NCBI RefSeq assembly: GCF_002379095.1
Contig: NZ_NBZV01000048.1
Span: 1 to 34,932, forward strand
Direction: 5' to 3'
Source of the DNA: Polaromonas sp. AER18D-145
Lineage (GTDB): Bacteria > Pseudomonadota > Gammaproteobacteria > Burkholderiales > Burkholderiaceae_C
DNA: 34,932 nt
Both the position numbers and the translations under genes were made by a program. The notes under the pieces are model-generated. The model saw only the letters and a program-made list of their open reading frames with translations. It was not told where the DNA came from and did not search any database. Positions 1 to 7,906 of this stretch are shown piece by piece (positions within the stretch are counted from its first letter, which is position 1; each line of letters opens with the position of its first letter).

Positions 1-507
1 CTCTCGGTTGCCAGGGCATGTGCTTCTCCTTGCGCCAATGGCGCTGAAGAAGTGTTTCCTATGTCTCCGAACACCTGTTTCGTATGTGTCCAGTCCATAC
101 AGTCGCCAAAAGAAAGGAAGCAAAAGAAAAGGCGACCCGATGGTCTGGGTCCTTCCGCTTCGCTCCAGGCAACCTGCGCTGCTCGATTGCGGCGGGGGTC
201 CGCAGAACTCGCTGCGCTCGGACAACTGCGGCCCTGATCCCGCCTCCATCTGCGCTGCTCGGCCCAGCCAAACGGGTTGGGGGAACGAAGAGAAATGCGG
301 GAAGACGATGACGCGCAGAGCGCGTCATCGTCGAACCCATACGCGCCAGTCATTCATACACGCGAGCGCAGCACACGCGGCCAAATGAAGTCCCCCTCCA
401 TCGCCCAGCGGGGCGAGGGAGCAAGGGGCTAGGGGTGGGAGTGGGGAGTCAGATCCTGCTGTCCCGAATGATCCCGAGTCGCGGCGTAAGGCCCGCGGTT
501 CAAAAGC
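1..507. other. Intergenic region with repeat-like sequence
   Basis: I see no convincing gene in these 507 bases. The open frames here overlap on both strands, lack ribosome binding sites and resemble no family I know. The stretch at about 100-290 (AAGAAAGGAAGCAAAAGAAA followed by a GC-rich tract) looks like a dispersed intergenic repeat I recall from many Comamonadaceae and other proteobacterial genomes; that is from memory, not a search. A perfect hairpin lies at 304-332, listed separately. The catalase gene ends at 508 on the minus strand, so this region is also its 3' flank. Confidence 0.6.
304..332. repeat. Perfect 13-bp inverted repeat (hairpin)
   Basis: GACGATGACGCGC (304-316) pairs perfectly with GCGCGTCATCGTC (320-332) across the 3-nt loop AGA. 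No T-run follows on either strand, so this is not a canonical intrinsic terminator. It may still end catalase transcripts arriving from the right, or belong to the repeat that fills this intergenic region. Confidence 0.7.
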
Positions 508-1977
508 TCAGACCACAGGATTCGGCGTAGGCGACGCCGCACCCTTCGCCAGGGCCTCCAGTGCCTTCGCCACACCCGCGCCATAAGCCGGGTCGGCCTT
601 GGTGCAATTGGCAATATGCCGTTCCTGGATGGCCTTTGATGCACCGCCGACCGAGCGGGCGGTATTTTCGAACAGCACTTGTTGCTGCGCCGGTGTCATC
701 AGCCGGAACAGGTTACCCGGCTGCGAGTAGTAGTCCTCGTCGACGCGGTGGTTCCAGTGGTCGGCTGCGCCCTCAATCGACAGCGGCGGCTCGGCAAAAT
801 CCGGCTGCTCCTGCAATGCGCCTTTGCTGTTGGGCTCGTAGCCGATCTCTGCACCATTGTTGCTGTCGACGCGCATGGCACCATCGCGATGGTTGCTGTG
901 GAAGGGGCATTTTGGCGCGTTCACCGGGATCTGGTGGTGGTTCACACCCAGGCGGTAGCGCTGTGCATCACCGTAGGAGAACAGGCGCGACTGCAGCATC
1001 TTGTCGGGTGAGAAGCTGATGCCCGGCACCACGTTGGCCGGGTTGAAGGCGAGCTGCTCGATTTCGGCAAAGTAGTTTTCGGCGTTGCGGTTGAGTTCCA
1101 GCACCCCCACGTCGATCAGCGGGTAGTCCTTGTGCGGCCAGACCTTGGTCAGGTCGAACGGGTTCAGGTGGTAGGTCGCCGCGTCTTTTTCTGGCATGAC
1201 CTGGATCTGCAGCTTCCAGCGCGGAAAGTCCTTGTTGTCGATGGCGTTGAGCAGATCGTTCTGCGCGCTTTCGCGGTCCTTGCCGACCAGGGCTTCGGCT
1301 TCGGCATCAGTCAGGTTTTCAATGCCCTGCTGCGTGGGCAGGTGGAACTTGACCCAGAAGCGCTCGTTTTGCGCATTCAGCAAGCTGAAGGTGTGGCTGC
1401 CGAAGCCGTGCATGTGGCGGTAGGACTTGGGCAGGCCGCGGTCGCTCATGACGATGGTGACCTGGTGCAGGGCTTCGGGCAGCAGGGTCCAGAAGTCCCA
1501 GTTGTTTTCGGCGCTGCGCATGTTGGTGCGTGGGTCGCGCTTGACGGCGCGGTTCAGGTCGGGAAACTTCAGCGGATCGCGCAAAAAGAACACCGGCGTG
1601 TTGTTGCCGACCAGGTCCCAGTTGCCCTCTTCGGTATAAAACTTCATGGCAAAACCACGGATGTCGCGCTCGGCGTCAGCGGCACCGCGCTCACCCGCTA
1701 CCGTGGAAAAACGGATCGCCAGGTCCGTCTTTTTGCCGATGGCGGAGAAGATTTTGGCTTTGGTGTATTTCGTGATGTCGTGCGTCACGGTGAAGGTGCC
1801 GAAGGCACCCGAACCCTTGGCATGCATGCGTCGCTCTGGAATCACTTCGCGGGCAAAATGCGCCAGCTTTTCAAGGTGCCAGACGTCCTGCAGCAGCACC
1901 GGGCCGCGCGGGCCGGCGGTCATGGTGTTCTGGTTGTCGGGGACCGGTGCGCCGGCGGCGGTGGTTAATTTGGTCAT
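508..1977 (-). CDS. katA: Catalase (clade 3, small-subunit haem catalase)
   Basis: Haem-dependent hydrogen peroxide disproportionation in the cytoplasm. The 489-residue protein has the usual length of small-subunit monofunctional catalases. It opens with the family's [18 protein letters not shown] segment. The distal catalytic His lies in [12 protein letters not shown] (near residue 52) and the distal Asn in [10 protein letters not shown]. The conserved stretch [20 protein letters not shown] is present, and the proximal haem-ligand Tyr lies in [14 protein letters not shown]. That last motif reads YGDAQ where most relatives have YPDTQ, a mild variation. The gene is monocistronic, divergent from a carboxymuconolactone-decarboxylase-like gene. 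A possible OxyR half-site lies about 66 bp upstream. The family assignment is very secure; the symbol katA rather than katB/katE is convention. Confidence 0.97.
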   Translation of the reverse strand: MTKLTTAAGAPVPDNQNTMTAGPRGPVLLQDVWHLEKLAHFAREVIPERRMHAKGSGAFGTFTVTHDITKYTKAKIFSAIGKKTDLAIRFSTVAGERGAADAERDIRGFAMKFYTEEGNWDLVGNNTPVFFLRDPLKFPDLNRAVKRDPRTNMRSAENNWDFWTLLPEALHQVTIVMSDRGLPKSYRHMHGFGSHTFSLLNAQNERFWVKFHLPTQQGIENLTDAEAEALVGKDRESAQNDLLNAIDNKDFPRWKLQIQVMPEKDAATYHLNPFDLTKVWPHKDYPLIDVGVLELNRNAENYFAEIEQLAFNPANVVPGISFSPDKMLQSRLFSYGDAQRYRLGVNHHQIPVNAPKCPFHSNHRDGAMRVDSNNGAEIGYEPNSKGALQEQPDFAEPPLSIEGAADHWNHRVDEDYYSQPGNLFRLMTPAQQQVLFENTARSVGGASKAIQERHIANCTKADPAYGAGVAKALEALAKGAASPTPNPVV

Positions 1978-2042
1978 GATGCGTTCCTTCGGGTCAATGG
2001 GGCTGGCCTTGTCGGCGCAGGCGACAAGGTGTTGGTCAATTA

Positions 2043-2057
2043 ATAGTTTTATGCTAT
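2043..2057. promoter_or_regulatory. Possible OxyR-type dyad upstream of catalase
   Basis: ATAG-N7-CTAT (ATAG 2043-2046, CTAT 2054-2057) matches one half of the four-part OxyR consensus ATAG-N7-CTAT-N7-ATAG-N7-CTAT. The second half is not visible at the right spacing on either side. The dyad sits inside a wider imperfect inverted repeat (2037-2063), so it could instead belong to a common intergenic repeat built on GCTATT...AATAGC. Confidence 0.35.
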
Positions 2058-2093
2058 TGATTGTTCGTTTATTTTCGCTCTTGACTATTTAAA

Positions 2094-2122
2094 GAGCAAT
2101 GGCAAGTCCATAGTCATTGCTC
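2094..2122. repeat. 8-bp inverted repeat between katA and the CMD gene
   Basis: GAGCAATG (2094-2101) and CATTGCTC (2115-2122) form a perfect 8-bp inverted repeat with a 13-nt spacer. A second, nested pair, TGACTAT (2082-2088) and ATAGTCA (2110-2116), overlaps it. The location, between the divergent catalase and CMD-family genes, is consistent with an operator. No regulator can be assigned. Confidence 0.4.
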
Positions 2123-2194
2123 AAGGCCGCGATAGGCGCAGGCTTATGGGGAGTCAGCGGCTATGCTGGTGATTTGCCCAGGAGCACACAACCC

Positions 2195-2563
2195 ATGGAA
2201 TCCCAATTCGACAAAGGCCTCGCCACCCGCAAGCAGGTGATGGGCGAAGATTTTGTAACCCATGCTTTCGCCAATGTCACCGATTTCACCCGTCCTATTC
2301 AGGAACACATCACCGCCAAAGCCTGGGGCGATGTCTGGCAGCGGCCGGGTCTGGAGCGCAAGACACGGAGCCTGATCACCGTGGCCATGCTCACGGCGCT
2401 CGGCAAGCAGCATGAACTCAAGGCGCACGTGCGCGGGGCGCTCAACAACGGCGCAACGTCTGCGGAAATTCAGGAGGTGTTGCTGCATGCCGCCGTTTAT
2501 TGCGGTGTGCCCACGGCGGTGGATGCCTTCCGCACCGCTGCCGAGGTGATCGACGGCAAGTAG
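2195..2563 (+). CDS. Carboxymuconolactone decarboxylase family protein (PcaC-like)
   Basis: A 122-residue single-domain protein of the CMD/AhpD superfamily. The closest feel is 4-carboxymuconolactone decarboxylase, which converts gamma-carboxymuconolactone to 3-oxoadipate enol-lactone in protocatechuate breakdown. Visible family features are TDFTRPIQEHITAKAWGDVW, the SLITVAMLTAL helix, and HAAVYCGVPTAVDAFRTA near the C terminus. The AhpD CXXC peroxidase motif is absent, which argues against an AhpD role. I chose the ATG at 2195 because GGAG lies 10 nt upstream (2181-2184); an in-frame start at 2117 would add a non-conserved tail. No other pca genes sit beside it, so a role in aromatic catabolism is not supported by immediate context. 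Confidence 0.88.
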   Translation: MESQFDKGLATRKQVMGEDFVTHAFANVTDFTRPIQEHITAKAWGDVWQRPGLERKTRSLITVAMLTALGKQHELKAHVRGALNNGATSAEIQEVLLHAAVYCGVPTAVDAFRTAAEVIDGK

Positions 2564-2624
2564 AAGAACGGGGCGGCAGGTCGGGATGCATTAGCTTCAC
2601 AACTCATGATCTGCCGCGAAGTCC

Positions 2625-3572
2625 ATGGCGAAACGGTTGCCCATAATGGCTCGCATGATGTGGTTTTTCCATGCCATCCAGCGGGTCGCCCGCCACGCCC
2701 TTGTGTTGCCGCTCTGGCTGGGGCTGTTTATACCTGTCTGGGGCGCCGGCGGCTCGCAGGCGCTTGGGCCTGCGGCTTTGCGTGCCAAGCATGTGGCCTT
2801 GGGTCCTCAACTTGCCAGCAATCAATTTCAGGGTCCCTTGTACTTGGCATCGACGGAAAGTGCCGAGCAGCTGGAAGGTGATGTGTACGCCCTGGTCAAG
2901 CACCCGTTCGGGACGGTCAGCGCCGAGCTGAGCGACCCCAGGCACTGGTGTGACATGCTGATCCTGCATCTGAACATCAAGTTTTGCCGTGCCAAGCCGG
3001 CCGGGGGAAGCACCCAGCTGGATGTGCGGATCGGTCGCAAGCATGACCGGCCTTTGCTCGAAGCGTCCACGGTTCTTTTCTCGTACCGCCCGGTCGCGGT
3101 AGATCCGGACTATCTGGCGGTCGAACTCGAAGCGGCGGATGGACCGCTGGATACGCATGATTACAAGATCCTGCTCGAGGCCGTCCCGATCGCGCAGGGG
3201 CAAAGCTTCATACATATGCGGTACTCGTTCGCCTATGGGCGCGCGGGTCGTGTCGCCATGCAGCTGTATCTGGCGACCCTTGGCCGCGGAAAGGTCGGGT
3301 TCACACCGACCGCAGCGGCTTCGTCCGGCGAGCCGCCGCCACTCATCGGCGGGGTGCGCGGCGTGGTGGAGCGCAACACGATGCGTTACTACCTTGCGAT
3401 TGAGTCCTACCTTGATGCGCTGTCGGTGCCGCCACCGCAACGCTTCGAGAAAGGCTTGGAGGGCTGGTTCTCGGCGACCCAGAAATTTGCCCGCCAGCTG
3501 TATGAAGTCGACCGTGCCGCCTACCTCGAGATGAAACGCAAGGAGTACCAGCGGCAGCAGACGGCACCTTAG
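2625..3572 (+). CDS. Exported protein of unknown function
   Basis: I do not recognise this 315-residue protein. The N terminus is basic, followed by a hydrophobic stretch (LVLPLWLGLFIPVWGAG, about residues 27-43), consistent with a signal peptide or a single N-terminal anchor. The rest is soluble and mixed alpha/beta. It has a Cys pair around FCRAKP and WCDMLILHLN, and a Lys/Glu-rich C-terminal helix. Codon use matches the neighbours, so it is likely a real host gene. In-frame ATGs at 2646 and 2655 are alternative starts; none has a strong ribosome binding site. The gene stands alone between the CMD gene and another small exported protein. Confidence 0.75.
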   Translation: MAKRLPIMARMMWFFHAIQRVARHALVLPLWLGLFIPVWGAGGSQALGPAALRAKHVALGPQLASNQFQGPLYLASTESAEQLEGDVYALVKHPFGTVSAELSDPRHWCDMLILHLNIKFCRAKPAGGSTQLDVRIGRKHDRPLLEASTVLFSYRPVAVDPDYLAVELEAADGPLDTHDYKILLEAVPIAQGQSFIHMRYSFAYGRAGRVAMQLYLATLGRGKVGFTPTAAASSGEPPPLIGGVRGVVERNTMRYYLAIESYLDALSVPPPQRFEKGLEGWFSATQKFARQLYEVDRAAYLEMKRKEYQRQQTAP

Positions 3573-3701
3573 GCTGCAAGCCGCAAGCCCCGCAGTGGGG
3601 GGTTCTGGTTCAAGCTGTCCAGTTGATAAAGCTCAAGTTCGGAATATCGGTAGCATGAAATACTTAAATTTATCGTTCATCAACCATCCGGGAGATTTCT
3701 C

Positions 3702-4040
3702 ATGAAAAAACTGTTGCTTCCCCTGAGCCTCGTTCTCGCACAGATGTTGGCCGTGAGTGCCTTCGCCCAGACCAAAGTGGGTGAAGCCGACGCCGAACAA
3801 TCCAAGGGCCAGACCATGCCCAAGGCGACGCCCGCGGAAAAAGCCACTGCCAAGGCTGGTCGCAAAGCGGAAGGCGCCGCTGTTGCCGCCAAGCCCGTCG
3901 CGCCGCGCGCAGCCGAGGAAAAAGGTGTCGGCACCGCCAAGGCGGCCACCAAGCAGGAGCGTACTGCGGCCCGAGCCAAGCGCAAAGCCGCGGCCGCTGC
4001 CGCCCTCAAGAAAGGTGAGATCGCTTCCGGCGAAAAATGA
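3702..4040 (+). CDS. Small secreted Ala/Lys-rich protein
   Basis: A 112-residue protein with a clear signal peptide (MKKLLLPLSLVLAQMLAVSAFAQ; cleavage probably after AFA at about residue 22). The low-complexity mature part is rich in Ala, Lys and Arg, ending in the Lys/Arg-Ala helix QERTAARAKRKAAAAAALKK. A well-spaced GGGAG (3690-3694) precedes the ATG. Similar basic, alanine-rich exported proteins of unknown role are common in Comamonadaceae as I recall. The composition suggests an extended or helical periplasmic protein that might bind acidic polymers, but that is only inference. A strong terminator follows directly, so it is probably monocistronic. Confidence 0.8.
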   Translation: MKKLLLPLSLVLAQMLAVSAFAQTKVGEADAEQSKGQTMPKATPAEKATAKAGRKAEGAAVAAKPVAPRAAEEKGVGTAKAATKQERTAARAKRKAAAAAALKKGEIASGEK

Positions 4041-4064
4041 TCCAGCCTGGCTGGTGAGTGAAAG

Positions 4065-4088
4065 ACGGGCCCTTCGGGGTCCGTTTTT
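4065..4088 (+). terminator. Intrinsic terminator
   Basis: An 8-bp stem, ACGGGCCC (4065-4072) and GGGTCCGT (4077-4084), with one G-U pair and a stable TTCG tetraloop, is followed by a T5 run (4084-4088). It lies 25 bp after the stop of the Ala/Lys-rich protein gene. Confidence 0.9.
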
Positions 4089-4335
4089 CATGATGATGCT
4101 TTCAACGGTGCGCGCCCGATTTTCCGCCGTGCCTGCGGGCAGAAAGACCGACTGTTGCCGGCAGACGGTGCTGCGAAACGTTGCGGGTTTTCAGTCACCC
4201 TACTTGGGCGGGGGAATGCGGACTACACGCCATCAGGCGGGCAGGGCGCACAATGAATTTTCAGTCGCCGTCGTGTGACTTCATGGCAGCCCGGCCTTCA
4301 CGCCGAACCTTGCCGACCCAGAAAGGAAAAACGAC

Positions 4336-4695
4336 ATGCAAGTTCAAGTCAACTCCAACCACACCATCCATACCGGTGAGTCGTTTGAGCGGTGGGCGAG
4401 TACGGAACTCAACGAGTCGCTGAGCCGCTTCAAGGACGACATCACCCGCATCGAGGTGCACATGAGCGACGAAAACAGCGACAAGGTCAGCATCGACCAC
4501 AAGCGCTGCATGATCGAGGCGCGGCTTGCGCACCACGAGCCGCTGGCCGTCAACCACCACGCCTCCAGCCAGGACGAAGCCTTCCGGGGCGCGAGCGAGA
4601 AACTCAAGCGGGTACTTGAACACACGCTGGACAAGCTGCGTGACCACCGTTCACGCGAGTCCATCCGCCGCGAGCCCGGTTCGGGCGCCCTCTGA
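4336..4695 (+). CDS. HPF/RaiA-family ribosome-associated protein
   Basis: A 119-residue protein of the hibernation-promoting factor / RaiA (YfiA) family, whose members bind the 30S decoding region and silence ribosomes in stationary phase or stress. The fold signature is visible: an N-terminal beta strand, a helix (ESFERWASTELNESLSRFKDD), the strand pair ITRIEVHMSDENSD and CMIEARLAHHEPL, then a helix with FRGASEKLKRVLEHTLDKL. The short C-terminal tail lacks the long-HPF dimerisation domain, so it is a short-type protein, though more divergent than the rpoN-linked HPF. AAAGGA (4322-4327) lies 8 nt before the ATG. The gene directly precedes the phosphatase-kinase pair, a plausible stress-response neighbourhood. 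Confidence 0.85.
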   Translation: MQVQVNSNHTIHTGESFERWASTELNESLSRFKDDITRIEVHMSDENSDKVSIDHKRCMIEARLAHHEPLAVNHHASSQDEAFRGASEKLKRVLEHTLDKLRDHRSRESIRREPGSGAL

Positions 4696-4750
4696 GCGGG
4701 CAGCCAGCCAGCGTGGGCTACCGGTGCATTTTTGGACCACTTTCTGTTTT

Positions 4751-4812
4751 GAAGTGTTTTTGGCCTCCAGCCCAATGATTGCATGCGCAATTAGCTATTA
4801 ATATGATAGCAA
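4751..4812. repeat. Comamonadaceae-type intergenic repeat, copy 1
   Basis: The tract TTTTTGGCCTCCAGCCC, then GCGCAA and the dyad GCTAT-N7-ATAGC (4794-4810), follows a skeleton also seen at 7165-7235 (AAAAAGGCCGTCAGCCC, GCAAA, GCTATCAATAGAGGAG). A fragment (GCTATCAAAAAAAGAG) occurs near 9461. I recall this GGCC..CAGC.C..GCTATCAAAA pattern as a frequent intergenic element in this family. Function unknown. Confidence 0.5.
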
Positions 4813-4921
4813 TCTGGCCGGTGAGTGTAGCCGCCCTCAGGCATGGAGGCGGCCCCATGCCGTCCGGTTGCCGATGCAAGCCTGGCATCAGGTTTACGGG
4901 TGATGATGTGCGCAACGACCG

Positions 4922-5674
4922 ATGAAAATTGCCCTGCTGTCCGACATTCATGCCAACCTGCGCGCGCTGGACGCCTGCATGGAGCACGCTGCCGCCCAGG
5001 GGGCGCAGCGTTTCGCCGTGCTCGGCGATCTGGTGGGTTACGGAGCGCAACCTGTCCAGGTGGTGCGCAAGGTGCGCGAGCTGGCGCAGGACGGCGCCAT
5101 TGTCCTGCAAGGCAACCATGACGCCTTGGCGGTGGCTCCGCAGGGCCAGGCCGGCACGATGGACGCGGGTGGGGCGGCGTGGACGCGCTCGCAACTGGCG
5201 CCCGCCGACCTGGATTTCCTGGCCGGCCTGCCGCTGACCGCCACCGACGGCGCCATGTTTCTGGTGCATGCCAGCGCCGACGCGCCGCAGCGCTGGCTGT
5301 ATGTCGACAGCGGGCACCGGGCCGAGGCCAGCCTCCATGCGGCCTGCACGGACACGCGCGTGCGTTATGTTTTTGGCGGCCACGTGCACCAGCAGACCCT
5401 TTATTTCCGGGGTGCGAGCCAGCGCCTCTTGCGTTTTGCGCCGACGTCGGGCGCCGCCATTCCGGTACCGCCCCATCGCCGCTGGATTGCCACCGTGGGC
5501 TCGGTCGGACAGCCGCGTGATGGGGACACCGACGCGATGTATGCAATTTTTGATGCGGTCCGCGCCGAACTGACCTTTCACCGGGTCGCTTATGACCATC
5601 TCGCGGCGGCGGCCGATATCCGGGCCGTGGGGCTGCCGGAGGTTTTTGCGAAACGGCTGGAGCAGGGCTTGTGA
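4922..5674 (+). CDS. Calcineurin-like metallophosphoesterase
   Basis: A 250-residue cytoplasmic metallophosphatase. All five metal-binding blocks of the calcineurin-like fold are visible in order: DIHAN (residues 8-12), GDLVGYGAQP (about 39-48), GNHD (about 67-70), VHAS (about 117-120) and GGHVHQQT (about 156-163). GDLVGYG-type members often act on phosphoproteins or nucleotides. Its stop codon overlaps the start of the following Ser/Thr kinase by 4 nt (GTGA at 5671-5674). The two are therefore translationally coupled, and the simplest reading is that this enzyme is the phosphatase opposing that kinase. That pairing is inference from context. The start ATG at 4922 begins the conserved MKIALLSDIHAN strand. 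Confidence 0.9.
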   Translation: MKIALLSDIHANLRALDACMEHAAAQGAQRFAVLGDLVGYGAQPVQVVRKVRELAQDGAIVLQGNHDALAVAPQGQAGTMDAGGAAWTRSQLAPADLDFLAGLPLTATDGAMFLVHASADAPQRWLYVDSGHRAEASLHAACTDTRVRYVFGGHVHQQTLYFRGASQRLLRFAPTSGAAIPVPPHRRWIATVGSVGQPRDGDTDAMYAIFDAVRAELTFHRVAYDHLAAAADIRAVGLPEVFAKRLEQGL

Positions 5675-7164
5675 AGCTGCTGGACCCGGGCACGGTGATT
5701 GACGGGTTCGAGGTCGGCGATTGCCTGCATGCCGGCGGCATGGCCCACATCTACCAGGTCGCTTATGCGGGCGCTGCGCAGCGCGAGCCATTTCCCATGG
5801 TCATGAAGGTGCCGCGCATGACCGAGGGCGACGGCGCGGAGAACATCGTCGGGTTCGAAGTGGAGCGGCAAATCCTGTCCGTGCTCACCGGGCCGCACGT
5901 GCCGCGCCTGGTGGCCGCCGGCGACCTGGCGAAGCTGCCTTACCTGGTCATGGAACAGGTGACCGGGCGCACCCTGCAGCAGCAGCTGGACGACAACCCC
6001 GCACCGCTGCCGGCTGAAGAAATCGCCCGGCTCGGCGCGGCCGTGGCGCAGGCCGCGCACAGCCTGCACCTGCAGGACGTCTGCCACCTGGACCTCAAGC
6101 CGGCCAATGTGCTGATCCGGCCGGACGGCCTGGCGGTGCTGCTCGACTTCGGCCTGTCCTGCCACGCCCACTACCCGGACCTGCTGGCCGAGGAGTTGCG
6201 CCCCGCCGTGGGATCGCCCACCTGGATGGCGCCCGAGCAGGTGGTGGGCATGCGCGGTGACCCGCGCAGCGACATTTTTGCCATCGGTGTCATGCTGTAC
6301 GAGCTGGCCACGCGTGAGCTTCCTTTTGGTAATCCGCAAACCACCGGCGGACTGCGCCAGCGCCTGTGGATGGACCCGGTGCCGCCGCGCAAGTGGCGCC
6401 CGGAGCTTCCCGAATGGCTGCAGCAAGTGGTCCTGCGCTGCCTGGAACCGGAGGCCGCGCGGCGTTACGCATCCGCCGCGCACCTGGCCTTCGACCTGTC
6501 CCATCCGCAGCAGGTGCAGGTGACCGAGCTCGGGTGCCGCGTCCGGGCCACCGGGTTTTGGGCGCACCTGAAACGCTGGGTGCGCGCCGCCGGCATGCAC
6601 TACCAGCCCAGCGCATTGCCGTCACGGCAGATTGACGAGGTGCCCATCATCATGGTGGCCGTTCCCAACCGTGACGTGAGTGATGCCACCCTGTACTCCC
6701 TGCGCGGGGCGGTGTCGCGTGCCCTCGGTACCGTGCCCGGTGCCCGGCTGGCCTGCGTGAGTGTGATTGACCCCGGTGAAACGCCGGGCCACGATAGCGC
6801 CTCCAGTGAGACCACGGTGCACCGGCGCTACCTCGGCATGTTGCAGCAGTGGGCCCAGCCGCTGGACCTGGGCGGCCAGACCGTCTCCTTCCACATTCTC
6901 GAAAACGGTGACGTCGCCCAGGCCCTGCTGCGTTATGCGCAAGGCAACCAGGTCAGCATGATCGTGATGGGCGCGGCCACCCACGGGCTGCAAATGCAGC
7001 GGCTACTGGCCACGGTGCCCATCCGGGTCGCCATGGCGGCGCCGTGCACCGTGGTGCTGGTCAAGCAGGCGCTGCCGTTCGACCAGTTGGGCGTGACGGA
7101 CGGCGGCCCCGAACAGGACAAGCTGGAGGAAAGACCTCTGCGGGTTTCCAGGGTGATGATTTAG
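5671..7164 (+). CDS. Ser/Thr protein kinase fused to a universal stress (Usp) domain
   Basis: A 497-residue cytoplasmic fusion. Residues 1-275 form a Hanks-type kinase: glycine loop LHAGGMAHIYQV, ATP-binding Lys in PMVMKVPR, alpha-C Glu in EVERQIL, catalytic loop HLDLKPANVLI (HLD replaces HRD), LDFGLS as DFG, and GSPTWMAPEQ for the activation-segment end. All residues needed for catalysis appear present. Residues about 320-475 form a UspA-like domain (PIIMVAVPNRD to APCTVVLVKQ). Its nucleotide loop reads MGAATHGLQMQRLLATVPIR and lacks the usual Gly-Ser of ATP-binding Usps. There is no transmembrane segment or PASTA repeat. The start is GTG at 5671, overlapping the phosphatase stop. Likely a soluble stress-signalling kinase paired with that phosphatase. 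Confidence 0.92.
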   Translation: MKLLDPGTVIDGFEVGDCLHAGGMAHIYQVAYAGAAQREPFPMVMKVPRMTEGDGAENIVGFEVERQILSVLTGPHVPRLVAAGDLAKLPYLVMEQVTGRTLQQQLDDNPAPLPAEEIARLGAAVAQAAHSLHLQDVCHLDLKPANVLIRPDGLAVLLDFGLSCHAHYPDLLAEELRPAVGSPTWMAPEQVVGMRGDPRSDIFAIGVMLYELATRELPFGNPQTTGGLRQRLWMDPVPPRKWRPELPEWLQQVVLRCLEPEAARRYASAAHLAFDLSHPQQVQVTELGCRVRATGFWAHLKRWVRAAGMHYQPSALPSRQIDEVPIIMVAVPNRDVSDATLYSLRGAVSRALGTVPGARLACVSVIDPGETPGHDSASSETTVHRRYLGMLQQWAQPLDLGGQTVSFHILENGDVAQALLRYAQGNQVSMIVMGAATHGLQMQRLLATVPIRVAMAAPCTVVLVKQALPFDQLGVTDGGPEQDKLEERPLRVSRVMI

Positions 7165-7235
7165 GAAAATAAGGGCCAAAAAGGCCGTCAGCCCTTTGCA
7201 GGCAAACGCAAAGCGCTATCAATAGAGGAGTGACT
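7165..7235. repeat. Comamonadaceae-type intergenic repeat, copy 2
   Basis: Between the convergent kinase and PAS-LuxR genes lies GGCCAAAAAGGCC (7174-7186), a self-complementary stretch, followed by CAGCCCTTTGCAGG, GCAAAGCGCTATCAATAG and GGAG. It shares its skeleton with the copy at 4751-4812. The GGCC dyad could also serve as a weak terminator for either gene, although no long T-run follows. Confidence 0.45.
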
Positions 7236-7238
7236 GGT

Positions 7239-7793
7239 TCAACCCGCCATCAGCTTGTGCACCAGGTCGGCGGTCGTGGATGCCTTGTACTTGCGCATCA
7301 GGCGGGCGCGGTAGATCTCCACCGTGCGGTGGCTGATGACGAGGGCGCGGCCGATTTCCTTGGATGTCAGGCCGTCCATCAGGTGCGCCGCGACCTCGCG
7401 TTCGCGCGCGGTGAGTTCGGCCTTGACGGGCCGGCGTGAACTGAGATCCTCGAAGGTCCAGATGCCGGACTCGTGCGGTGCGGCCCGGTTCAGCGCGCGC
7501 CCCGTGACATGGCACCAGAAGGTCTCGCCCTTGAGGCGACCGTCCACGCGTTTCATGATGCGGTCGTCGGCGTAGTGCCCCTTGGCATTGAGGATGGGCA
7601 GCATGCGCGCGCCTATGCGCTCATATTCGTCCGCGCTCGGGTAGAGGATCTGGAACGACTGGCCGGTGAGCTGCTCGCGCGTGGCCCCGAACATCTCGCA
7701 CAGATGCTGGTTGCAGTCCACAATGGCCCGGTTGCGCGAAAGCACCAGACCCACGGGGGCCATATCAAATGCCAGGCGGTAGTCAATGTCCAT
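7239..7793 (-). CDS. PAS-LuxR (FixJ-type output) transcriptional regulator
   Basis: A 184-residue DNA-binding regulator. Residues about 5-115 form a single PAS domain (FDMAPVGLVLSRNRAIVDCN at its start, GQSFQILYPSADEY in the middle). Residues about 122-182 form a LuxR-type helix-turn-helix, with LTAREREVAAHLMDGLTSKE and the recognition helix SHRTVEIYRARLMRKY. There is no phosphoacceptor receiver domain, so control is presumably by a small ligand or redox state sensed in the PAS fold. It is divergent from scoAB with 113 bp between the two starts, and is the obvious candidate regulator of that operon. The ATG at 7793 fits the domain boundary. Confidence 0.93.
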   Translation of the reverse strand: MDIDYRLAFDMAPVGLVLSRNRAIVDCNQHLCEMFGATREQLTGQSFQILYPSADEYERIGARMLPILNAKGHYADDRIMKRVDGRLKGETFWCHVTGRALNRAAPHESGIWTFEDLSSRRPVKAELTAREREVAAHLMDGLTSKEIGRALVISHRTVEIYRARLMRKYKASTTADLVHKLMAG

Positions 7794-7822
7794 GGTGGTG
7801 CAGGTGAGCCGGGCGTGCGGGT

Positions 7823-7861
7823 TTGACTTTAGGGATAACTACGTACGTGGATAGGTAGTAT
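7823..7861. promoter_or_regulatory. Candidate scoAB promoter/operator
   Basis: In the 113-bp gap between the PAS-LuxR gene and scoA lies TTGACT (7823-7828), a possible -35. It is followed by the inverted repeat ACTAC (7838-7842) / GTAGT (7855-7859), with the palindrome ACGTACGT (7841-7848) inside. LuxR/FixJ-type regulators commonly bind such CTAC..GTAG dyads, so this is a plausible target of the neighbouring regulator. The -10 element is unclear (TAGTAT at 7856-7861 is one option). Confidence 0.4.
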
Positions 7862-7906
7862 CGTAAGGCTTTTGAAGTTCGTGTTGAAGCTCTGCAGGAG
7901 ATTTTT

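Noticed and set aside
8..388. Overlapping open frames on both strands in the first 500 bases
   Set aside because: They lack ribosome binding sites, have no recognisable domains, and overlap a repeat-like tract; they look like chance frames in GC-rich DNA.
561..1968. Long plus-strand frames across the catalase gene
   Set aside because: They are antisense shadows of katA; the minus-strand product is a full catalase with all catalytic motifs.
2195..2563. AhpD-type peroxidase partner of catalase
   Set aside because: The CXXC motif needed for AhpD activity is absent; the C-terminal region resembles PcaC-type decarboxylases instead.
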